12,690 bases of DNA, taken from NCBI GenBank assembly GCA_005776735.1, contig SXOM01000653.1, forward strand, positions 1 to 12,690. The letters are read 5' to 3'. Under the pieces are notes generated by a model. It had not been told where the DNA came from. It saw only the letters and a list, made by a program, of their open reading frames with translations, and made no database searches. A program made the position numbers and the translations under genes. Source of the DNA: Pseudomonadota bacterium. GTDB lineage: Bacteria > Myxococcota_A > UBA796 > SXON01. Numbering within the stretch: position 1 is the stretch's first letter; every line of letters begins with the position of its first letter. Shown here in pieces: positions 1-6,451 of the stretch.

Positions 1-222
1 CTCGACTCACCCCGCTCCGCCATCCTCTCGGCGGTCGTCTTCAACGCCGTGATCATCGTGGCGCTCATCCCGCTGGCGCTCCGCGGCGTGACCTACCGGC
101 CCGTCGGTGCGTCCGCGCTCCTCCGCCAGAACGTCCTGGTGTACGGGGTCGGGGGCCTGGTCGCGCCCTTCCTCGGCATCAAGGCCATCGACCTTCTCCT
201 CGTCACCTTGGGGCTCGCATGA
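1..222 (+). CDS. kdpB: Potassium-transporting P-type ATPase subunit B, C-terminal fragment
   Basis: This is the last 73 codons of KdpB, the ATP-hydrolysing P-type ATPase subunit of the high-affinity KdpFABC potassium pump in the inner membrane; the rest lies before the window. Frame 1 is open from base 1 and ends at TGA 220-222. It reads through the family's C-terminal pattern: SPRSAIL, then FNAVIIVALIPLALRGV (a membrane helix), YRPVGA, LLRQNVLVYG and a last hydrophobic helix with PFLGIKAIDLLL. No catalytic motif (DKTGT, TGES) falls inside the fragment. Its stop overlaps the kdpC start by four bases (ATGA), as expected of a coupled kdpABC operon. The identity rests on the pattern and on the gene that follows. 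Confidence 0.95.
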   Translation, partial: LDSPRSAILSAVVFNAVIIVALIPLALRGVTYRPVGASALLRQNVLVYGVGGLVAPFLGIKAIDLLLVTLGLA

Positions 223-794
223 TCTTCGCCTCCATTCGCGCTACGGCGCTCTTCGTGGGTCTGTGCTGCATCGTCTACCCGGCCGTCGTGACTGCAATCG
301 CGCAGGTGGCCTTCCACGATGCCGCCAACGGCTCGCTGGTCGTGGGTCCCGACGGCGCCGTCGTCGGTTCTGCGCTCATCGGCCAGGGGTTCACCTCGGC
401 GGGCTACCTGCAGGGGCGACCCTCGGCCGCGGGCGCCGGCTACGATGCGGCGGCGTCGTCGGGCTCCAACCTCGGCGTCACCAGCCAGAAGCTCGCCGAC
501 CGGCGTGCGGCCGACGAGGCGCGCCTGCGCGCCGAGAACCCCGCCGCTGCCGGCCCGGTACCCGAGCTGCTGCTCACGGCGTCGGCGTCCGGGCTCGACC
601 CGGACCTCACGCCCGAAGCGGCGCGCTGGCAGCTCCCGCGCATCGCGTCGGCGCGCGGCGTGGAGGTCTCGCGGGTGCAGGCCCTGCTCGAAGAGTCGAT
701 CGAGGGCCGTGACCTCGGCTTCCTCGGGGAGCCGCGGGTGAACGTGCTCATGTTCAACCTCGCCCTCGATCGACGGCTGCCCAGCTCCCGATGA
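219..794 (+). CDS. kdpC: Potassium-transporting ATPase subunit C
   Basis: KdpC is the small single-span subunit of the KdpFABC potassium pump, thought to stabilise the complex and assist ATP binding by KdpB. The protein has 191 residues, the usual length. It has one N-terminal membrane helix (about residues 6-30), then a periplasmic domain with the family signatures: GSALIGQGF, LQGRPSAAG, SSGSNLG, ASGLDPDLTPEAA and, near the end, LGFLGEPRVNVLMFNLAL. The ATG overlaps the kdpB stop and the kdpC stop overlaps the next ATG, both as ATGA, so translation is probably coupled. Nothing looks damaged. Only a weak G-rich stretch (GGGG) precedes the start, which fits re-initiation after kdpB. Confidence 0.97.
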   Translation: MIFASIRATALFVGLCCIVYPAVVTAIAQVAFHDAANGSLVVGPDGAVVGSALIGQGFTSAGYLQGRPSAAGAGYDAAASSGSNLGVTSQKLADRRAADEARLRAENPAAAGPVPELLLTASASGLDPDLTPEAARWQLPRIASARGVEVSRVQALLEESIEGRDLGFLGEPRVNVLMFNLALDRRLPSSR

Positions 795-1945
795 AGCCAC
801 AGGACGCCCGGGCCGGCCGCGCGGAGGACTTCCTCGCGCTGGTGCGTCGCGGCCAACGCGGCCGGGTCAAGGTCTACGTCGGCTCGTCCGCCGGCGTCGG
901 CAAGACCTACCGGATGCTCCAGGAGGCGCACCAGCTCCGCGCGCGCGGGGTCGACGTGGTCGTCGGGTTCGTGGAGACCCACGGGCGCGCCGACACCGTC
1001 GCGCAGGTGGGGGATCTCGAGGTGGTCCCGACCCGGTGTGTCCGGTACCAGAACATCGACATCCACGAGATGGACGTCGAGGCGATCCTGGCCCGGCACC
1101 CGGCCGTGGTGCTCGTGGACGAGCTGCCGCACACCAACCCGCCCGGCTTCAAGAACCGGTGGCGCTACGAGGACGTCGGCGACCTCGCCGACGCCGGCAT
1201 CCACGTCATCTGCGCGATGAACGTGCAGCACCTCCAGTCGCTCGGCGAGGTGGTACACCGTGCGACCGGCGTGCGCGTCCGGGAGACCGTTCCCGACTCC
1301 TTCCTGCGCGACGCCGACCAGGTGGTCAACCTCGACATCTCGGCGGAGGACCTGATCGAGCGCCTGCGGTCGGGAAAGATCTACCCGCAGGAGCGGGTCG
1401 AGCAGGCGCTCTCCTCGTTCTTCCGGCCCGAGAACATCGAGACCCTCCGCGAGCTCGCGTTGCGCGAGGTTGCCGAGGCCCTCGACCGTCGCCAGGTGTC
1501 GCGAGGGGAGCCGCAGGGCGTGGGCAAGGTCATGGCGTGCGTCGCGTCGCGCAGCCCCAACCCGGCGCGCATCGTGGAGCGGGGGGCGCGCATCGCCGGC
1601 CGCCTCAACACCCATTGGTACGTGGTGCACGTGCGCACCCCCGCCGAGTCCGAACACCGGCTCGACAGCGCCACCGAGCGGCGGCTCCACGACACCTTCG
1701 AGATGGCGCAGCGGATGGGCGCCGAGGTGGTGCGCATCGAGAACGCCGACGTGGTCGGGGCGCTCCTCGGGTTTGCGCGCAGTCACGGGGTGGAGCACGT
1801 GCTGATGGGCGGGAGCCTGCGCTCCCGGTGGGAGGAGCTGTGGAGCGAAGGGCCGCTCTTCCGGCTCATCCGCGCCGCAGCGGTCATGGGTGACATCGAC
1901 GTCCAGGTGGTGCCGATGGGCCCACGGAAGGGAGAGGGTGCGTGA
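791..1945 (+). CDS. kdpD: Short KdpD: cytoplasmic KdpD sensor and USP-like domain without kinase
   Basis: This 384-residue protein matches only the N-terminal half of KdpD, the potassium/turgor sensor that is about 900 residues long in E. coli. The KdpD domain has a Walker A loop GSSAGVGKT (residues 31-39, Lys38) and a Walker B-like VVLVDELPHTNPPGF. It then has NVQHLQSLGEVV, VRETVPD and FFRPENIETLRELALREVA, all typical of the family. A universal-stress-protein-like domain follows from about residue 238 to the end (VMACVASRSPNPARIVERG, HVLMGGSLRSRW, GDIDVQVVPMG). The four membrane helices (DUF4118), HisKA and HATPase domains are absent. It ends naturally with a TGA that overlaps the GTG of a histidine kinase, so it looks like a split system, not a broken gene. 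Short KdpDs are known in other bacteria. It presumably passes a cytoplasmic signal to the neighbouring kinase; that partnership is inference. Confidence 0.93.
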   Translation: MKPQDARAGRAEDFLALVRRGQRGRVKVYVGSSAGVGKTYRMLQEAHQLRARGVDVVVGFVETHGRADTVAQVGDLEVVPTRCVRYQNIDIHEMDVEAILARHPAVVLVDELPHTNPPGFKNRWRYEDVGDLADAGIHVICAMNVQHLQSLGEVVHRATGVRVRETVPDSFLRDADQVVNLDISAEDLIERLRSGKIYPQERVEQALSSFFRPENIETLRELALREVAEALDRRQVSRGEPQGVGKVMACVASRSPNPARIVERGARIAGRLNTHWYVVHVRTPAESEHRLDSATERRLHDTFEMAQRMGAEVVRIENADVVGALLGFARSHGVEHVLMGGSLRSRWEELWSEGPLFRLIRAAAVMGDIDVQVVPMGPRKGEGA

Positions 1946-3759
1946 AGCTTCGACATCGTGTCCTGCTCGCCCAGTTGCCGTTGCTCCTGGCGGTGCTCGG
2001 CAGCCTCGTCTTCGGTGGTGCGGCGGTACAGGGCCTCGCCCAGCACGGGCGCGACGTCCTCCACGAGAACTACCGCTCGGTGGTCGCCGCCCAGCGCATG
2101 TCCGAGGCGATCGAGCGGCTCGACTCTGCGGCCCTGTTCCACCTCGCGGGCCGTACCGAGGGCCTCGCTGCCCAGGTCGAGGAGCACCGGGCGGTCTTCG
2201 AGGCCGAGCTGCGCGTGGAGGAGGGGAACATCACCGAGCCGGGCGAGCGCGAGATGACGGAGTCGTTGCGCGCGCGGTGGGCCCGCTACCAGGCCACGCA
2301 CACCCGCCTGATGCAGGCCGACCCGGCCGCCGCCCACACGATCTACTTCGCCGAGCTCTTCCCGGAGTTTCAGGCGGTGAAGGCCGATGCCAGCCGCATC
2401 CTCGAGCTCAACCAGGACGCGATGGTACGCAAGAGCGACACCGCCGCCGAACGCGCCCAGGCCATGCGGAGAAGTTGGCTGTTTTCTTCGGTCATCGCCA
2501 TCTTCGGTGCCCTCGCGCTCGGCGCCTACGTGTCGCGCCGGCTGACCGGTCCGCTCACGACCTTGTCCAAGACCGCGGAGCAGGTGGGCGCCGGCCAGCT
2601 CGACGTGACGTTGCCGCACAGCGCGGTCGCCGAGCTCGACGCGGTGGCCAACGCGTTCAACACCATGGCCGACCGCCTGCGGTTGTACCGCCGCGCCGCC
2701 GACAGCGAGCTCGCCCGGGCCCGCGAGGCCGCCCAGGCCGCCATCGAGAGCCTGGCCGACCCCGTCCTGGTGCTCACGCTCAAGGGCGAGGTCCGCGCGA
2801 CCAATGGCGCCGCGCGCCGCGTACTCGGGATCGACGCGCGCGCACGGCGGCTCGACGCGTGCGATCCCGTCCTGCTCGCCGCGGTCGACACGGCGCGGGA
2901 GTCGGTCGTCACCGAAGGGCGGCCGGTGCTGCCCACCGACTTCGCGCGCGTGGTGGTGGTCGACTCCCCGGAAGGCGAGCGCGCGTTCCTGCCGCACGCG
3001 ACGCCCATCAACGACGCCGTCACCGGCGAGCTCGTCGGGGTCACGGTGCTCCTTCAGGACGTGACCCGCCTGCGGCGCCTGGACGAGCTCAAGGGCGACC
3101 TCGTGCAAACCGTCGCGCACGAGCTGCGCACGCCGCTCACCTCGCTCGGGATGGCCCTGCACCTGGTCCTGGACGAGCGCGTGAGCGGCCCGATGGCCCC
3201 CAAGGCGCTCGAGCTCCTCGTGACCGCGCGCGAAGACGTCTCGCGCCTCCGGGCGCTGGTCGAGGACCTCCTCGACCTCTCGCGCATCCAGGAGGGCCGC
3301 GTCGTTTTGCGGCGCGAGCCGTCGTCACCGGCGGCGCTCTTGAGCGAGGTGCGCCAGGGCGTGGCGGCCGAGGCGGTGGCCGCCGGGGTCAACCTCGAGA
3401 TCGACGCCTCCACCGACCTGCCGACCGTGGCCATCGACCGCGCGCGCATGGCGGTGGCGCTCACCAACCTCGTGAGCAACGCGCTCCGCTACGCGCCCTC
3501 GGGCAGCACGGTCCTCGTGCGCGCCACCGCGGCCGGCGGGGGGATGCGGTTCGAGGTCGACGACGCGGGCCCGGGCGTCCCCAAGGCCGATCGGGAGCAC
3601 ATCTTCGAGCCGTTCGTCCGCGGCGAGAGCGCGCCGGGGCGCGGGGCGGGCCTCGGCCTCTACATCGCCCGCGAGGTGGCGCGGGCGCACGGTGGCCGCA
3701 TCGGGGTGGCGCGCGCCGACATGGGCGGCGCACGCTTCTGGATCGAGGTGCCGGAGTAG
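1942..3759 (+). CDS. Membrane sensor histidine kinase (HAMP-PAS-HisKA-HATPase), probable kdp partner
   Basis: A 605-residue HPK1-type sensor kinase. In order it has: a first membrane helix (about residues 8-30); a helical extracytoplasmic region of about 145 residues rich in Glu/Arg, resembling a four-helix-bundle sensor; a second helix (about 179-197); HAMP (about 198-250, RRLTGPLTTL); PAS (about 262-375, SLADPVLVL ... VLLQDVTRL); HisKA with phospho-acceptor His393 in HELRTPL; and HATPase_c with the N box around Asn513 (LVSNALRYAP), G1 DDAGPGVP and G2 GRGAGLGLYIA. The GTG start overlaps the short kdpD stop by four bases and follows a purine-rich GGAAGGGAGAGG, so the two are probably coupled. 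It likely supplies the kinase activity missing from KdpD, but its periplasmic sensor differs from the KdpD membrane module. No response regulator follows; the next gene is convergent. Confidence 0.9.
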   Translation: MKLRHRVLLAQLPLLLAVLGSLVFGGAAVQGLAQHGRDVLHENYRSVVAAQRMSEAIERLDSAALFHLAGRTEGLAAQVEEHRAVFEAELRVEEGNITEPGEREMTESLRARWARYQATHTRLMQADPAAAHTIYFAELFPEFQAVKADASRILELNQDAMVRKSDTAAERAQAMRRSWLFSSVIAIFGALALGAYVSRRLTGPLTTLSKTAEQVGAGQLDVTLPHSAVAELDAVANAFNTMADRLRLYRRAADSELARAREAAQAAIESLADPVLVLTLKGEVRATNGAARRVLGIDARARRLDACDPVLLAAVDTARESVVTEGRPVLPTDFARVVVVDSPEGERAFLPHATPINDAVTGELVGVTVLLQDVTRLRRLDELKGDLVQTVAHELRTPLTSLGMALHLVLDERVSGPMAPKALELLVTAREDVSRLRALVEDLLDLSRIQEGRVVLRREPSSPAALLSEVRQGVAAEAVAAGVNLEIDASTDLPTVAIDRARMAVALTNLVSNALRYAPSGSTVLVRATAAGGGMRFEVDDAGPGVPKADREHIFEPFVRGESAPGRGAGLGLYIAREVARAHGGRIGVARADMGGARFWIEVPE

Positions 3760-3769
3760 GGCCCCAAGG

Positions 3770-3818
3770 GCGGTCCGCCGTGACCGTCCCGAAGCGCGCT
3801 GGGGCGGGTGCGGACCGC
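3770..3818. repeat. Inverted repeat between convergent genes, possible weak terminator
   Basis: GCGGTCCGC at 3770-3778 is the exact reverse complement of GCGGACCGC at 3810-3818, so a 9-base stem with a 31-base loop can form. It sits in the 60-base gap between the convergent stops at 3759 and 3820. There is no T-tract on either strand, and each arm is itself nearly palindromic, so a classical intrinsic terminator is not established. It could slow polymerase from both sides, or be chance in GC-rich DNA. Confidence 0.3.
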
Positions 3819-3819
3819 G

Positions 3820-4533
3820 CTACTCGCACCACTCCCCGTCCGCCCCGGCGCCGTTCCAGGCGGAGCAGCCGCAGCCGGGCGCGGCGAGCGTGGCGGACAC
3901 CTGCTCGTCGTCGGCTCGCCACGTGGCGCTCCCCCCGGTCGCGCAGTCGACCCCCGCGACGAGCTCGACCTCGGCCACGGTGCCGACGTCTCCCGCGCGC
4001 CACTCTCCGCGCCCGCTCCCCGTCGCCCAGGTGTCGTCGTCCGCCAGGCTGAACGTCGCGCCGCTGACCCGCACCTCCCCGCCCCCGCCGCGCGTGGAGA
4101 ACCCGGTCGCGGTGAGCTGGTTGGACTCGTCGGTCCGCACCCACACCACCGTGCCGCTCCACGCGAGGCCGCCCGTCGCCAGGTCGTCGAACACCCAGGT
4201 GCCGCCGTCGGGCACCGCGGTGATGTGGACGTCGCCGTCGAGCGGGTCGCCGTCCGGGAGCGTGCAGCCCCCGCGCAAGCGGAGCGTGTCGCCCTCCACC
4301 TCCTGCGCCGGGCAGGCGCCGTCGTCGGCCTCCCAGGCGCGCACCCGGCGCCACGCCTCCGCCGCCCCGACCGTGAGGGGGAGCAGGGTCCCGTCGACCG
4401 CGAGCGCGGTGAGGACCGCGGGCGGAGGCGGCGCGTCCGGCGGCGCCTCGGTGGCGCAGGCCGCGGCGCCGAGCGCGGTGGCGACGGACGGTCCGGCCAG
4501 ATAGACGCCGCGCCTTCTCAAGGAGCCCCACAT
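3820..4533 (-). CDS. Hypothetical exported protein, probable lipoprotein with six further cysteines
   Basis: A 237-residue protein that I do not recognise. The N-terminus looks like an export signal: basic SLRRR (residues 4-8), a hydrophobic/small-residue stretch, and GAAAC with Cys26 as a possible lipidation site. The -3 residue is Ala, not the usual Leu, so the lipobox is imperfect; the RRRG start could also suit Tat export. A Pro-rich linker (PPDAPPPP) follows, then a mature domain rich in Gly, Asp and Trp with six Cys (74, 90, 197, 221, 223, 236) that could form three disulphides. Third-position GC is high in this frame. The chosen ATG has AGAGGG eight bases upstream, and it shares a CATG with the ndk start. 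A TTG nine bases downstream is an alternative. It converges with the kdp histidine kinase gene. The function is unknown. Confidence 0.7.
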   Translation of the reverse strand: MWGSLRRRGVYLAGPSVATALGAAACATEAPPDAPPPPAVLTALAVDGTLLPLTVGAAEAWRRVRAWEADDGACPAQEVEGDTLRLRGGCTLPDGDPLDGDVHITAVPDGGTWVFDDLATGGLAWSGTVVWVRTDESNQLTATGFSTRGGGGEVRVSGATFSLADDDTWATGSGRGEWRAGDVGTVAEVELVAGVDCATGGSATWRADDEQVSATLAAPGCGCSAWNGAGADGEWCE

Positions 4534-4547
4534 GGAACGTACCCTCT
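4521..4547. promoter_or_regulatory. Back-to-back ribosome binding sites around a shared CATG
   Basis: On the plus strand AGGAG (4521-4525) lies six bases before the ndk ATG (4532-4534). On the minus strand AGAGGG (4547-4542) lies eight bases before the ATG of the exported protein (4533-4531). Both starts use the same CATG at 4531-4534. Each ribosome site therefore falls inside the first codons of the opposite gene, and any promoter for either gene must lie within the other's coding sequence. Confidence 0.6.
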
Positions 4548-4945
4548 CGATCATCAAGCCCGACGCGGTCAAGGCCCAGAACATCGGCAACATCATCGCC
4601 CGCTTGGAGTCCGAAGGGCTCCGGATCGCGGCGGCGAAGAAGATCCAGCTCGATCGGCGCATGGCCGAGGGCTTCTATGCCGAGCACAAGGGCCGCGGCT
4701 TCTTCGACGAGCTGGTCACCTTCATGTGCAGCGGCCCGGTGGTGGTGATGGCGCTCGAGGGCGAAGACGCGATCGCGCGCTACCGCACGATCATGGGCGC
4801 CACCAACCCGGCCAACGCCGCCGAGGGCACGCTGCGCAAGCTCTACGCGTCGAGCGTCGGCGAGAACGCGGTGCACGGCTCCGACTCGCCGGCCAGCGCC
4901 GCGCGCGAGGTCGCCTACTTCTTCGCCAGCACCGAAGTCCTCTAG
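4532..4945 (+). CDS. ndk: Nucleoside diphosphate kinase
   Basis: NDK moves the gamma-phosphate from ATP to other (d)NDPs through a phosphohistidine, balancing nucleotide pools in the cytoplasm. The 137-residue protein has the usual bacterial length and reads cleanly through the family: ERTLSIIKPDAV at the start (the nucleotide-site Lys is in IIKPDA), YAEHKGRGFFDELV, SGPVVVMALEGEDAI, the phosphate-binding Arg region YRTIMGATNP and the active-site NAVHGSDS with the catalytic His, then AAREVAYFF. The start has an excellent AGGAG site. The gene is divergent from the exported-protein gene with no spacer and stands 108 bases before the next plus-strand gene. It is intact and ordinary. Confidence 0.98.
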   Translation: MERTLSIIKPDAVKAQNIGNIIARLESEGLRIAAAKKIQLDRRMAEGFYAEHKGRGFFDELVTFMCSGPVVVMALEGEDAIARYRTIMGATNPANAAEGTLRKLYASSVGENAVHGSDSPASAAREVAYFFASTEVL

Positions 4946-5025
4946 GGCGCCGGGCGCGCGCCGGAGCCGGTCGCACCCCCGCGGCCGGTCTCGGCGCGCC
5001 CGCCACGCACGTCCCGCCCGGTCCT

Positions 5026-5046
5026 GCTACACTGCCCGACGCGGAG
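5026..5046 (+). promoter_or_regulatory. Possible extended -10 promoter and ribosome site for the 5054 gene
   Basis: The 108-base gap after ndk contains TGCTACACT (5025-5033), which resembles an extended -10 element (TGn followed by TACACT). No convincing -35 lies 17 bases before it. GGAG (5043-5046) precedes the ATG at 5054 by seven bases and is a plausible ribosome site. If the -10 is real, the leader would be only about 14 bases. This is a visual match only. Confidence 0.3.
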
Positions 5047-5053
5047 CAGGCAC

Positions 5054-5833
5054 ATGCGGCAGTTGGGCGACGGCTTCCACCTGAAGTTCACGATCGGCAA
5101 GGCGTTGTGGAACGACCTGTTCGGTGCCGGTCTGCCGTTCGAGGTCGGAAAGGGCACGTTCGACCTGGTCAAGCAGGTGCGGATGGGCGTGAAGCAGCTC
5201 GGCGTCCGCGACCGCGTGCGCGGCCTGCTGGAGGACCGGCAGGTGCAGCTCCCGACGGTGGTGGTGCGCGGCAAGGACGTGGCCCTGCGCGCCTGGGAAG
5301 ACCGGCGCGAGGTGGTGTGGAAGGTGGTCGACGAGCTGGTGCGGGTGGAGGGCGACTGGAAGGTCGAGGTCGATCGGGACGGGAGTGACTTCCACTACGG
5401 CAACCAACGTTTCGGGGTCGAAGCGCACGTGAAGGCCGTGGCCACCGGGAAGGTGTACCTGCTGCGCGAGAACGTCGAGCTGCCGTTTGTCCTGGAGAAG
5501 CGCATCGGCGCCGAAGCGGCGCTCGGCGACATCCGCTACGACAAGGAGCGGCGGGCGCTCATCGGCACGCTCCAGGACGTCGAGGTCGACCTGGGCGACA
5601 ACTTCGTGCTGCAGATGTTGTCGCGCGGCGCCGAGAAGTTGCTCGCCGACCAGGTGGGAAAGGTCAACCCGGTGCCGATCCTCCGCAAGGACCAGCTCGA
5701 GGAGATGGTGTCGCCGGCGGGGGGCCCGCTGAAGTTGAAGATGGGGGTCGAGGACGTGGCGCTCGACATCTCGGACGACGAGATGACGCTCAAGGTGCGC
5801 TTCGGCTTCCAGCAGCTCCAGCTCACGGGGTAG
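5054..5833 (+). CDS. Conserved-looking hypothetical protein, beta-rich
   Basis: A 259-residue protein of unrecognised family. It has no signal peptide or membrane helix and is rich in charged residues and Val. The first 60 or so residues look helical (FDLVKQVRMGVKQLGVRDRV). Much of the rest alternates hydrophobic and charged residues in long strands, for example KVYLLRENVELPFVL and the final MTLKVRFGFQQLQL, separated by NPVPILRKDQLEEMV. This alternation recalls proteins built from long curved sheets, such as tubular lipid-binding folds, but that is only an impression and I assign no function. The ATG has a GGAG site seven bases upstream. High G/C at third positions and the clean stop 15 bases before a convergent gene support it as real. 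Confidence 0.75.
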   Translation: MRQLGDGFHLKFTIGKALWNDLFGAGLPFEVGKGTFDLVKQVRMGVKQLGVRDRVRGLLEDRQVQLPTVVVRGKDVALRAWEDRREVVWKVVDELVRVEGDWKVEVDRDGSDFHYGNQRFGVEAHVKAVATGKVYLLRENVELPFVLEKRIGAEAALGDIRYDKERRALIGTLQDVEVDLGDNFVLQMLSRGAEKLLADQVGKVNPVPILRKDQLEEMVSPAGGPLKLKMGVEDVALDISDDEMTLKVRFGFQQLQLTG

Positions 5834-5848
5834 GGCTGCCCGGGCGGC

Positions 5849-6451
5849 TCAGCGGCGGCCGAGCTTGCTGAGCTCCGGCAATACCGCCGGCTCACCGCGG
5901 GTGCCCACGAGGCCGCGCCACGGCGTGCTGGTGGTGCCGAACCGGACGAGCACCACGCCCTGCACCGCTTCGAGCGGCACCGGTCCCCACCACCGCGAAT
6001 CCAGCGCCGCGTCGCGGTTGTCGGCGCTGAGGTAGGCCGCGTCGTCGGGCACGCCGATCGCCTCGCGCTCCAGGCGCGTGGGCGAGGGCGCTTCGTAGAT
6101 GACGTGTTCGCCGTCGAGGTACACCGGGTGGCCGCCGTGTTCGCCCATGTCCAGCACGCGGTGGCGGTCGCCGTCGGAGGTGCGGAAGCTGTGCGAACGA
6201 AACGAGACGGCGCCGCCCAGGCTCTCGACGCGCCGGAGGGTCCACCGGTCGGGGTCGAGCGGATCGACGATCGCCACGACGTCGCCCGCGCGCGGCTCCG
6301 CCGGCCACACCAAGACGAGCTCGCCCGGGAAGAGCGAGGGGCTCATGTCGGCGTCGGGCACCCGGGCCACGCGCCCCGCCGACACCGCCAGGCCCACGGC
6401 CACGACCACGACCCCCGCCAGGGCCAACGTGCGCCGGCGGGGGGCGCTCAC
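5849..6451 (-). CDS. Signal peptidase I-like protein (S26 fold) with catalytic dyad replaced
   Basis: A 200-residue protein with one N-terminal membrane helix (about residues 8-26) and an extracytoplasmic domain of the LepB/SipS family. Box B aligns as DMSPSLFPGELVLV (residues 35-48) against the canonical SMxPTLxxGDxxLV, putting Asp35 where the nucleophile Ser should be. GDVVAIVDP follows, then TLRRVESLGG, where Arg73 replaces the general-base Lys of IKRVVGLPG. The last box, SADNRDAALDSRWWGPVP (142-159), is very well kept apart from Ala149 in place of the dyad-supporting Ser (Ser278 of E. coli LepB). It is therefore probably not a Ser/Lys peptidase. The start is the GTG at 6451, whose GTGA overlaps the stop of the FG-GAP lipoprotein gene; a longer reading to 6547 would lie inside that gene. 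It may bind signal peptides or act as an assembly factor; that role is inference. Confidence 0.85.
   Translation of the reverse strand: MSAPRRRTLALAGVVVVAVGLAVSAGRVARVPDADMSPSLFPGELVLVWPAEPRAGDVVAIVDPLDPDRWTLRRVESLGGAVSFRSHSFRTSDGDRHRVLDMGEHGGHPVYLDGEHVIYEAPSPTRLEREAIGVPDDAAYLSADNRDAALDSRWWGPVPLEAVQGVVLVRFGTTSTPWRGLVGTRGEPAVLPELSKLGRR

Noticed and set aside
440..1798. Long minus-strand open frame of about 450 codons opposite kdpC and kdpD
   Set aside because: It is antisense to two clear family members, its composition (His/Arg/Ala/Val rich) is typical of the complement of GC-rich coding DNA, and it matches no known protein pattern.
791..1945. Short kdpD as a truncated pseudogene
   Set aside because: It ends exactly after a complete USP-like domain, and its stop is fused to the next start as GTGA, which is a maintained gene boundary and not random truncation.
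3808..5388. Plus-strand open frame of about 520 codons spanning the exported-protein gene and ndk
   Set aside because: It overlaps ndk in another frame and is an Arg/Ala/Gly-rich shadow; the minus-strand protein has a signal sequence and better codon usage.
5834..5848. GCTGCCCGGGCGGC between convergent stops as a terminator
   Set aside because: The near-palindrome has one mismatch, almost no loop and no T-tract on either strand, so it gives no firm support for termination.
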